DNA from: an uncultured Eggerthella sp.
GTDB taxonomy: Bacteria > Actinomycetota > Coriobacteriia > Coriobacteriales > Eggerthellaceae
Direction of reading: 5' to 3'
Length of the DNA: 21,113 nucleotides
Assembly (NCBI GenBank): GCA_902464295.1
Contig: CABQIW010000035.1
Span: 1 to 21,113, forward strand
Position numbers and translations under genes: made by a program. Each line of letters starts with the position of its first letter. Within the stretch, counting starts at the first letter, position 1. The notes beneath the pieces were generated by a model. The model made no database searches and was not told the origin of the DNA. It saw only the letters and a program-made list of their open reading frames with translations. Shown piece after piece: positions 7,765-14,603 of the stretch.

Positions 7765-7776
7765 AGGCGCGTACGC

Positions 7777-9033
7777 TTACGAAAGCGACGGGCAAGCTGC
7801 CTTCAAATCTTCAACCTTGTTCGTGTGTTCCCAAGTGAATTCTGGAAGCTCACGACCGAAATGGCCATACGCTGCAGTCTTACGATAGATCGGACGACGC
7901 AGGTCGAGCGCGTCGATGATAGCTGCCGGACGCAGGTCGAACACCTTCTCGACTGCCTCCTCGATCTCTTCTTGTGGAACATGGTTCGTGCCGAACGTTT
8001 CGATCATGATCGAAACGGGGCGCGCGACACCGATGGCGTAGGCGATCTGAACCTCGCAGCGATCAGCAAGGCCAGCCGCAACCACATTCTTCGCGACCCA
8101 GCGTGCTGCGTACGCACCAGAACGATCGACCTTCGTGCAATCCTTGCCCGAGAACGCACCGCCGCCATGACGACCCATGCCGCCATAGGTGTCAACGATG
8201 ATCTTACGGCCGGTAAGGCCTGCATCTCCCATAGGGCCACCGATCACGAAACGACCGGTCGGGTTGATGAAGATCTCGGCACCTTCATAGGAAAGATCGA
8301 GATCAGCGAATACTGGCGCGATGACCTGCTCGATGATGTCTTCGCGCAGCTGCTCGGGATCGATATCCTCAGAGTGCTGGGTAGAAACGACGATCTTATC
8401 AATACCTACCGGCTTATCGTTCTCATAACGAACGCTCACCTGGGTCTTCCCATCAGGACGCAAGTAAGGCAGCGTGCCCTCTTTGCGCACCTTGGTAAGG
8501 CGCTCGGAAAGACGATGCGCTGCATAGATGGGAAGCGGCATGAGCTCTGCAGTTTCGTTGCAGGCATAGCCGAACATCATACCCTGGTCGCCCGCGCCGA
8601 TCTCGGAATAGCTGTCCTCAGCTTCGCCCTTCTGCGCTTCGAAGGATTGATCGACACCCTGAGCGATATCAGCAGACTGATCGTGGATCGCATTGAGCAC
8701 GCCACAGGTGGTGGCATCGAAACCATACTTCGCACGGTTGTAACCGATGTCTTCGAGCACCTCGCGCACGATGGCTGGCACATCAACATAGGCTTGCGTA
8801 CGAATCTCGCCCGTTACGAGCACCATGCCTGTGGTAGCCATGGTCTCGCAGGCGCAACGCACTGCGCTCGGATCGGCGGGTGCGCCAGAAGGAGAGATAT
8901 AGCCCTGTTCAGCAAGCTCGATCTCCTTAGCAAGGATGGCATCGAGAACTGCATCAGAGATCTGATCGCAGATCTTGTCGGGGTGCCCTTCCGTTACTGA
9001 CTCGCTCGTGAAGATGTAAGAGGAATTAGCCAT
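7777..9033 (-). CDS. metK: S-adenosylmethionine synthetase (methionine adenosyltransferase)
   Basis: A 418-residue MetK, which makes S-adenosylmethionine from methionine and ATP in the cytosol. GHPDKICDQISDA (16-28) is the N-terminal ATP-binding signature, GAGDQG (146-151) the second conserved motif, and GGGAFSGKD (290-298) the C-terminal glycine-rich phosphate-binding loop. The protein is longer than the roughly 384-residue E. coli enzyme, mainly because of a polar insertion at about residues 37-57 (around GYISPSGAPAD), before the ACETMATTGM strand. It lies 32 bases after the radical SAM gene and 31 bases before priA, all on the minus strand. The ribosome binding site is poor (only AGAAAG, rather far from the ATG). 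I see no SAM riboswitch in the short gap. Confidence 0.98.
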   Translation of the reverse strand: MANSSYIFTSESVTEGHPDKICDQISDAVLDAILAKEIELAEQGYISPSGAPADPSAVRCACETMATTGMVLVTGEIRTQAYVDVPAIVREVLEDIGYNRAKYGFDATTCGVLNAIHDQSADIAQGVDQSFEAQKGEAEDSYSEIGAGDQGMMFGYACNETAELMPLPIYAAHRLSERLTKVRKEGTLPYLRPDGKTQVSVRYENDKPVGIDKIVVSTQHSEDIDPEQLREDIIEQVIAPVFADLDLSYEGAEIFINPTGRFVIGGPMGDAGLTGRKIIVDTYGGMGRHGGGAFSGKDCTKVDRSGAYAARWVAKNVVAAGLADRCEVQIAYAIGVARPVSIMIETFGTNHVPQEEIEEAVEKVFDLRPAAIIDALDLRRPIYRKTAAYGHFGRELPEFTWEHTNKVEDLKAACPSLS

Positions 9034-9065
9034 ATTAGTATCGTACTTTCTGTTCTCTTATTCTC

Positions 9066-10553
9066 TTAATTGGATGCTTCGGTCTTTTGTGCGATGGCAG
9101 AACGAGGATCGCGCTCGGGATCCCATGCACCGCGGATCACGCGACCATCCTTCTTGAACTTCGCAATATCAGTCTCCGCCATGCCGATGTTATCGCGCTC
9201 GCGGTTCTTGACGCGCGGACCTTCCTTGTCGGTCCAAAGACGCTCTGCAACCGGTGCCCATGCCTCAGCGGCAGGCTTGGTCTTCGCGCACAGCTCTTCA
9301 GCGCTTTCCTGTGCGACCAAGTCCGTAGAATGCGCACCTGATTCAGCCACCATGTACTCGAGGCATTCGGGATTCTCGAGCATCGGGCAGGGACGCATGT
9401 AGTTATCGTTGAAGGGCTGCTCGTGATAGTACTCCATGAAGATGGGCGAGCGCAGGCAATCGAGCAGCGTTGAGTCGTGGATGTTCGCATTCGAATAGTG
9501 GATGAACACGCACGGCTCGACATCGCCAGCAGCATTGATGTGCAGATAGCGGCGTCCACCAGCGATGCAACCGCCAACATATTCGCCGTCGTGCTGGAAG
9601 TCCAGCGTGAAGAGCGGCTTTGTCTGGCGCATCTTGTCGTTGAAGAGGTAGAGCTTCTCGCGCTGTTCAGGCGTAGGCATGAGATCGGTCGGAGAATCCT
9701 TGCCGACCGGCATGTAGGTGAATATCCACGCGAAGAGCGCACCCTTGTCGATCAGCCAATCGATGTATTCTTCGCTCGTGACGCTATCTGAATTCACCGA
9801 GGTGTAGCAGATGGAAACGCCGAAGGGCAGCCCGTGCGAGCGGAGCAGATCCATGGCCTCATCGACCTTCTGGTAGGTGCCTTCGCCACGGCGCGAATCC
9901 GTGGAGGCTTCATCGCCTTCCGCCGAGATAGCAGGAACGAAATTCTTGACGCGGATCATCTCCTGGCAGAACTCTTCGTCGATGAGCGTTGCGTTCGTGA
10001 AGCAGAGGAACGCACAATCGGGATGAGCTTCGCAGAGCTTGATGAGGTCCTTCTTGCGCACCAGCGGCTCACCGCCTGTGTAGATGTAGATATGAACGCC
10101 CAGCTCTTTACCTTGCGTGATGATCGAATCGATATCGTCATAGGAAAGATTGAGCGCATTGCCATAATCGGCTGCCCAACAGCCGGTGCAATGCAAGTTG
10201 CAAGCACTGGTCGGGTCGAGCAGGATGGCCCACGGAATATTGCATTCGTACTTCTTGCGGCTCTTCTCCTGTTGGGTCCAAGCAAGAAGGTTCGCATCGA
10301 TGACGAAGGTCTTCAGCAGATCGTCGCGCACCTCAGGGTTGATATCGGTCATGATCTTCATGATGAGCTGATACCAGTTGTTCTTCTGCTCGATCGCATT
10401 GCGGATCGACTCACGCTGGCTCGGGAAGAGCGATTTCGGCAGAAGCGGCTCGAGCGTATCCATGATCTTATTGATATTCTTCTCTGGATCTGCGAGAAGA
10501 TAGTTCATCAGTTTCGTGATCGCTGCTTTTTTCATTGCGTCTGTTGCGCCCAT
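9066..10553 (-). CDS. Radical SAM protein with a SPASM-like C-terminal region, unknown substrate
   Basis: A 495-residue radical SAM enzyme. Residues 1-105 are a helical N-terminal extension. The [4Fe-4S] cluster motif CNLHCTGC provides Cys118, Cys122 and Cys125, followed by the SAM-binding YTGGEP (158-163) and a TIM-barrel core to about residue 320. GGCIAGGRRYLHINAAGDVEPC (split here as Cys329 to Cys348), with Cys389 and Cys397, resembles the SPASM/auxiliary-cluster pattern of peptide-modifying and related enzymes. The tail is charged. The ATG at 10553 is supported by GAGGGGGAT about 8 bases upstream. The gene is first in an apparent radical SAM-metK-priA transcription unit, so its cosubstrate is made by the next gene. 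From memory, close relatives occur in many anaerobes without an assigned reaction. No precursor peptide gene is visible nearby, so I do not claim RiPP synthesis. Confidence 0.85.
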   Translation of the reverse strand: MGATDAMKKAAITKLMNYLLADPEKNINKIMDTLEPLLPKSLFPSQRESIRNAIEQKNNWYQLIMKIMTDINPEVRDDLLKTFVIDANLLAWTQQEKSRKKYECNIPWAILLDPTSACNLHCTGCWAADYGNALNLSYDDIDSIITQGKELGVHIYIYTGGEPLVRKKDLIKLCEAHPDCAFLCFTNATLIDEEFCQEMIRVKNFVPAISAEGDEASTDSRRGEGTYQKVDEAMDLLRSHGLPFGVSICYTSVNSDSVTSEEYIDWLIDKGALFAWIFTYMPVGKDSPTDLMPTPEQREKLYLFNDKMRQTKPLFTLDFQHDGEYVGGCIAGGRRYLHINAAGDVEPCVFIHYSNANIHDSTLLDCLRSPIFMEYYHEQPFNDNYMRPCPMLENPECLEYMVAESGAHSTDLVAQESAEELCAKTKPAAEAWAPVAERLWTDKEGPRVKNRERDNIGMAETDIAKFKKDGRVIRGAWDPERDPRSAIAQKTEASN

Positions 10554-10843
10554 AAAAGATCCCCCTCAAATTTCGTTATCTATAAGCAGGACTGAGTCAA
10601 GTCTCGAAAATACAATTTGTTATTATGCCATTTTCTTCGTTTTTTCTAGCGGCGTTTTACGCCACTGGCGTCGTGCTCCCCGCTCAAGCGCGTTTTTTTC
10701 AACAGAATGCTGAGAACTGTCGAAATAGGGTTGCGCTACTATTGAAAACAAGTAAGAGAAAGCTCTTCCTGTAGCGCTTCGAACGAGAAGCTTGCGCAGG
10801 TATGCATGCTGCTCTTCGCCGACCGAAGAAGAAAGGCCGACTC
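10554..10843. promoter_or_regulatory. Divergent, T-rich intergenic region (radical SAM / ATP-grasp)
   Basis: The 290 bases between two divergent genes are richer in A+T than the surroundings, with runs of T near 10641-10646 and 10693-10699. For the radical SAM gene (minus strand), CTTGACTCA (complement of 10593-10601) and TATAGAT (complement of 10578-10584) match the bipartite motif upstream of corA; TATAGAT ends 24 bases before the ATG, a plausible promoter distance. A short palindrome, GGCGT-TTT-ACGCC, lies at 10651-10663. For the plus-strand gene no convincing -35/-10 pair is seen; its ribosome binding site AAAGG is at 10832-10836. No convincing small gene or riboswitch is visible. Confidence 0.35.
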
Positions 10844-12238
10844 ATGATAAGCGATGCGATGCTCACTCAAGAGTATTTCGATACGATGAACTCACTTGAT
10901 GGCGATCTGGCAGGCAAGCGATCGGCACGTGCCTACATGGCCCAGTCAAGCGCGATCGTTCATCATCGCGTGGTGGGCGCAAGTTTCATTCCCCGCCTCT
11001 ACAACGACGAAGTCTGGGAGCGCTTTCGCTTCATCTCAGAAACGATCCACACGATCCTGTGCAAGGTGATCGAGCGCTATCGCAGCGATGAAGCGTATCG
11101 CACGGTCTTCGATTATGATCCGCGGCTGGTGGAGCTCATCCTGCTCCCCCGCGGCTACGATGCCATCCTCCCCTTCGCACGCGTGGATGTCTTCCTCAAT
11201 GAAGACACGCTCGAAAGCGCGTTCTGCGAGCTCAACGGCGATGGTTCGGCAGGGCTCAACGAGGATCGCGAGATTGTTCACAGCATCGAGACCAGCGAAA
11301 CCTTCACGCGCTTCGCAGCGCACCACCAACTTGAGTCGTGCGAGCTCTTCAAAAGCTGGGTCAGTGAATTCATCGCGATCTATGAGACCTTCAAGAACAA
11401 GGTAGCGCATCCGCGCTTTGCCATCTGCGACTATTTGGATGTGGGTGTGGTCGATGAGTTCCGCATCTTCAGCGAATACTTCGAACAGGCTGGCTATGAA
11501 TGCGTCATCGCCGACGTGCGCGACCTGTCTTTCGATGGCACCGTATTGCGCGATGGCAACGGTCAGCAGATCGACGCGATCTGGCGTCGCTGTGTCACGA
11601 ACGACGTGCTCGAGCACTGGGATGAATCACAGGAGCTCATCAGCGCGGTGCGTGCGCAAGCGGTAGCGCTCATCGGGGCGTTCTCCGGACACATCGTGCA
11701 CGACAAGCAGATCTTCGAAGCGCTCAAGCATCCGCTCACGAAGGCATTCCTCACCGATGAGGAAAATGCTTTCATCGAAGAGCAGATCCCTGCCACCTAC
11801 TTTCTTACCGACGAAGACTGCGACCTTACTGCCGTACGCACGAACAAGGACGACTGGATCATCAAACCCACCGATAACTATGGCGCGGCTGATGTGTATG
11901 CTGGCAAAGCATGCAGTGAAGATGAATGGAACGCGCTCATCGATCGTTTCGCGAACGGGGCAGCTGGCGCACCCTTCCTCGTGCAGCGCTACGTTACGCC
12001 CTATCGCACGAAGACGATCCCCCCTGCCGCCGACCTAGATTGGCTCGTCGAACAAGGATTTGCCACCTGTGCCGAAGAGGTCGAGCGTGAAGGGGTGCTC
12101 TACAACAATATCAGCGGGCTCTACCTCTACAATGGCACCTTCCAAGGAGTGTTCTCTCGCTTGGGGCCGCTTCCTGAAATAAGCAAGGAGCACCACGGCA
12201 TGACCGCCGCCACCATTCGCGTGCGTGATCGAGCTTGA
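10844..12238 (+). CDS. Circularly permuted ATP-grasp-like protein, unknown ligase
   Basis: A 464-residue protein with no assigned function. Its C-terminal half looks like an ATP-grasp fold of the circularly permuted or glutathionylspermidine-synthase-like type: IDAIWRR (243-249), DKQIF (287-291), WIIKPTDNYGAADVYAG (338-354, with Lys341 as candidate ATP-binding lysine), QRYV (381-384) and YNNISGLYLYNGTFQG (420-435). The N-terminal half has the acidic motif ELNGDGSAGLNED (129-141), also typical of such proteins. ATP-grasp enzymes form an amide or similar bond via an acyl phosphate. The start at 10844 has AAAGG 7 bases upstream; the longer frame from 10802 adds 14 atypical residues. The Lit-like gene follows after 3 bases, so the two are almost certainly cotranscribed. 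Family assignment is by motif only. Confidence 0.65.
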   Translation: MISDAMLTQEYFDTMNSLDGDLAGKRSARAYMAQSSAIVHHRVVGASFIPRLYNDEVWERFRFISETIHTILCKVIERYRSDEAYRTVFDYDPRLVELILLPRGYDAILPFARVDVFLNEDTLESAFCELNGDGSAGLNEDREIVHSIETSETFTRFAAHHQLESCELFKSWVSEFIAIYETFKNKVAHPRFAICDYLDVGVVDEFRIFSEYFEQAGYECVIADVRDLSFDGTVLRDGNGQQIDAIWRRCVTNDVLEHWDESQELISAVRAQAVALIGAFSGHIVHDKQIFEALKHPLTKAFLTDEENAFIEEQIPATYFLTDEDCDLTAVRTNKDDWIIKPTDNYGAADVYAGKACSEDEWNALIDRFANGAAGAPFLVQRYVTPYRTKTIPPAADLDWLVEQGFATCAEEVEREGVLYNNISGLYLYNGTFQGVFSRLGPLPEISKEHHGMTAATIRVRDRA

Positions 12239-12241
12239 GCT

Positions 12242-13012
12242 ATGGTGCAACGTGCGATCGACATAGTAGCTGCTGCTCTCACGACCGTTCTGTTGGCGTT
12301 CGGCCTGTTCGGTTCAGGGCTGGTGGTGTGCATGATGCCGCAGACCACCCAGTTGCTCGGCAATAACTTCTCCGGCTGGAACGAAGCGACCTACCCGCAA
12401 GACACCATGAGCGAACTCGCTGAAGCGGTACGTTCCTTCTCGATCGACGATACCGGGCGACCGCAGCTCGAAGCGTGCGTGCGAAGTGCCCTCGAAGAGC
12501 ATTTCCCCGACATCGAGCGCACGCTCGCGGCAGGCAACACCGGTCAAAACGCCGCTGGGAACCTCTACGCTGGCGGCATCGGCGCCGGCAACCTGCTCTC
12601 GATCTACACCCTACCCGCAAGCGCGGTGGATCATCTGGAAGACTGCATCCCCGTGTTCGCCACCTCGCGCATCATGATCATCTTGAGCCTGGTCTTCGCT
12701 GCCGCAGGGATCATCCTGCTCATCGTACGCAGGAAAAGGAAGCTTGCCGGCTGGATCATGTTCGCGACCCCGCTCGCCGTGATCGGAATCATCGTTGCGC
12801 TTGGTATCTGGGCGTTCGTCGATTTCGATTCGCTGTTCGGTCAACTCCACACGCTCTTCTTCACCGGCGGCAGCTGGATATTCCCTGCCGATTCGCTGCT
12901 GATCACGCTCTTCCCTGAAAGCTTCTGGATGGGCATGGGAATCGTTTGGGTCGCCGTGAGCATACTCGCCTGCCTGATCGTCTCGTTCATCGGGCGCTTC
13001 GTGAAGCGCTAG
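12242..13012 (+). CDS. Lit/DUF1461-family membrane protein (possible lipoprotein transacylase)
   Basis: A 256-residue protein with four hydrophobic segments (about 8-32, 142-162, 170-192 and 230-250) and a large outward-facing loop between the first two. It fits the DUF1461/TIGR01906 family, to which the Lit lipoprotein intramolecular transacylase of some Firmicutes belongs; Lit moves an acyl chain from the lipid to the N-terminal cysteine to give lyso-form lipoproteins. Matching features are YPQDTMSEL (51-59), DHLEDC (130-135, His131), LHTLFF with His203, SWIFPADSLL (211-220) and LFPESFW (223-229). The two conserved histidines are in the expected places. It starts 3 bases after the ATP-grasp stop with no clear ribosome binding site, implying translational coupling. 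The family is likely; the Lit reaction itself is an inference, since the family is broader than proven enzymes. Confidence 0.7.
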   Translation: MVQRAIDIVAAALTTVLLAFGLFGSGLVVCMMPQTTQLLGNNFSGWNEATYPQDTMSELAEAVRSFSIDDTGRPQLEACVRSALEEHFPDIERTLAAGNTGQNAAGNLYAGGIGAGNLLSIYTLPASAVDHLEDCIPVFATSRIMIILSLVFAAAGIILLIVRRKRKLAGWIMFATPLAVIGIIVALGIWAFVDFDSLFGQLHTLFFTGGSWIFPADSLLITLFPESFWMGMGIVWVAVSILACLIVSFIGRFVKR

Positions 13013-13024
13013 GCACGCGCGTTG

Positions 13025-13030
13025 TAGAAT
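13025..13030 (+). promoter_or_regulatory. Candidate -10 box upstream of gltX
   Basis: TAGAAT lies 38 bases before the gltX ATG. No good -35 is present 16-18 bases upstream (GTGAAG is the best match). gltX may instead be read through from the ATP-grasp/Lit genes. The leader also contains CCTTT (13043-13047), complementary to the AAAGG of the ribosome binding site (13058-13062). Confidence 0.25.
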
Positions 13031-13068
13031 ACAGGCACTTCACCTTTTGAAAGCTTGAAAGGATACCG

Positions 13069-14565
13069 ATGACTGCTTCCGAAAAACCCGTACGCGTCCG
13101 TTTCGCTCCCTCTCCTACCGGAGAGCTCCACATCGGCGGCGCGCGCACGGCCATTTATAACTGGGCATTCGCACATGCTAACGATGGCGATTTCATCCTG
13201 CGCATCGAGGACACCGATCCCGAGCGCTCCACCGAAGAGAACAAGCAGATCATCTTGCGCGCAATGCGCTGGCTCGGCCTCGACTGGGACGAAGGCCCCG
13301 AAGTAGGCGGCGACCATGGCCCTTACCTTCAGACCGAGCGTTTTGACACCTACGCGGATGCGCTCGAGCGCCTGAAAGAACGCGGCATGGTCTACCCGTG
13401 CTTCTGCACAAAGGAGCAGCTCGACGAGAAACGTGCCGCCGCCGAAGCGACCGAAGGCGGCTATTCGGGCTACGACCGCACCTGCCGCAGCCTCTCTGCC
13501 GAAGAGGCACAAGCGTGCATCGATGCGGGAGAGCCCCATGTGTGGCGTCTGAAGGTGCCGCTCGATCATGGCCCGATCGAATTCGACGATGCGGTCTATG
13601 GCCACATGAGCTTCCCGGCAGACGTGATGGACGACATGATCCTGGTGCGTTCCGATGGCACGCCCACCTATAACTTCGCCGTGGTCTGCGACGATGCGCT
13701 CATGAACATCTCGCACGTTATCCGTGGCGACGACCACCTCTCGAACACCCCGCGCCAGATCCTCATCTACGAAGCGCTTGGCTACGATGTTCCGGTGTTC
13801 GCCCATCTCCCCATGATCTTGGGCTCGGATGGTCGCAAGCTTTCCAAGCGTCGCAACGCCACCTCGGTCGAGCAGTACAAGGAGATGGGCTATCTGCCCG
13901 ATACGCTCATCAATTTCCTTGCGCTTTTGGGCTGGTCGCTCGACGGCGAGACGACCATCATCGATCGCGATACGCTCTGCCGCGAGTTCTCGCTCGATCG
14001 CGTGACGCGCAAGGACGCGATCCTCGACGAAGAGAAGCTCGACTGGATGAACGGCATCTATATCCAGAACATGGGTGCTGCTGCCTGGGTGGATGAAGTC
14101 GCTCCCTTCTTCATCGAAGCAGGTCTTGCAAGCGCTGAAGACATCGAAGCTAACCGTGAGTGGTTCGAGAAGCTCTACCCGCTCGTCGCAGAGCGCTCGA
14201 AGCACCTGAACGATGCGATCGAGAAGCTCTCGTTCATCTTCGATGGGCCCAACGTTACGCTCGATGAGAAATCAGTGAAGAAGAACCTGCTCAAAGAAGG
14301 CGCACGCGCCGATGAAGTACTGCGCGAAGCGCGCACGATCTTGGCCGATGAATCGATCCCGTGGCAGTGCGATCCGCTGCAAGATGCCGTGCGCGAGCTC
14401 ACCGAGAAGCTCGACTTGAAAGCGAAGTTCGTCTTCCAACCCATCCGCGTGGCCGTCACCGGTTCACAGGTTTCGCCGCCGCTGTTCGAGAGCATCGAGC
14501 TCATGAAGCGCGAAGATGTGCTCGCGCGCATCGACTACACACTGGCCGAAGTATTCGGCGCATGA
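13069..14565 (+). CDS. gltX: Glutamyl-tRNA synthetase
   Basis: A 498-residue class I aminoacyl-tRNA synthetase that charges tRNA-Glu in the cytosol. FAPSPTGELHIGGARTA (12-28) contains the HIGH-type motif (HIGG, 21-24), and GRKLSKRRN (255-263) contains the KMSKS-type loop. FILRIEDTDPERS (42-54) is the conserved glutamate-binding region. Cys111, Cys113 and Cys139 match part of the zinc site of bacterial GluRS. The C-terminal third is the helical anticodon-binding domain. Length and motifs are normal. AAAGGA (13058-13063) stands 5 bases before the ATG. The gene follows the Lit-like gene by 56 bases. Whether the enzyme also charges tRNA-Gln cannot be told from this window. Confidence 0.97.
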   Translation: MTASEKPVRVRFAPSPTGELHIGGARTAIYNWAFAHANDGDFILRIEDTDPERSTEENKQIILRAMRWLGLDWDEGPEVGGDHGPYLQTERFDTYADALERLKERGMVYPCFCTKEQLDEKRAAAEATEGGYSGYDRTCRSLSAEEAQACIDAGEPHVWRLKVPLDHGPIEFDDAVYGHMSFPADVMDDMILVRSDGTPTYNFAVVCDDALMNISHVIRGDDHLSNTPRQILIYEALGYDVPVFAHLPMILGSDGRKLSKRRNATSVEQYKEMGYLPDTLINFLALLGWSLDGETTIIDRDTLCREFSLDRVTRKDAILDEEKLDWMNGIYIQNMGAAAWVDEVAPFFIEAGLASAEDIEANREWFEKLYPLVAERSKHLNDAIEKLSFIFDGPNVTLDEKSVKKNLLKEGARADEVLREARTILADESIPWQCDPLQDAVRELTEKLDLKAKFVFQPIRVAVTGSQVSPPLFESIELMKREDVLARIDYTLAEVFGA

Positions 14566-14570
14566 TCGTG

Positions 14571-14590
14571 CAGGTTGCCTAACGAACCTG
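14571..14590 (+). other. Intercistronic hairpin between gltX and the iron-sulfur protein gene
   Basis: CAGGTT (14571-14576) pairs with AACCTG (14585-14590) around 8 bases. It starts 6 bases after the gltX stop and ends just before the GAAAGG ribosome binding site of the next gene. There is no U-tract, so transcription probably continues; it may adjust relative expression or stability. Confidence 0.35.
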
Positions 14591-14603
14591 ACGAAAGGCT
14601 GCC

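Noticed and set aside
7825..9000. 391-codon open frame on the plus strand opposite metK
   Set aside because: It is the antisense shadow of a fully conserved metK; its translation shows no domain and reflects codon bias. Similar long antisense frames opposite corA (1577-2641), gltX (13009-14205) and the radical SAM gene (9834-10595) were rejected for the same reason.
9034..9065. Possible SAM riboswitch controlling metK
   Set aside because: The gap before metK is only 32 bases, far too short for any SAM aptamer. The 290-base region upstream of the radical SAM gene shows no recognisable SAM aptamer by eye; a covariance-model search would settle this.
10516..10713. Small 65-codon plus-strand frame beside the radical SAM gene, considered as a RiPP precursor
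   Set aside because: It begins inside the radical SAM coding region on the opposite strand and has no strong ribosome binding site. It shows no leader/core pattern. A RiPP cluster made of the radical SAM and ATP-grasp genes is therefore not supported.
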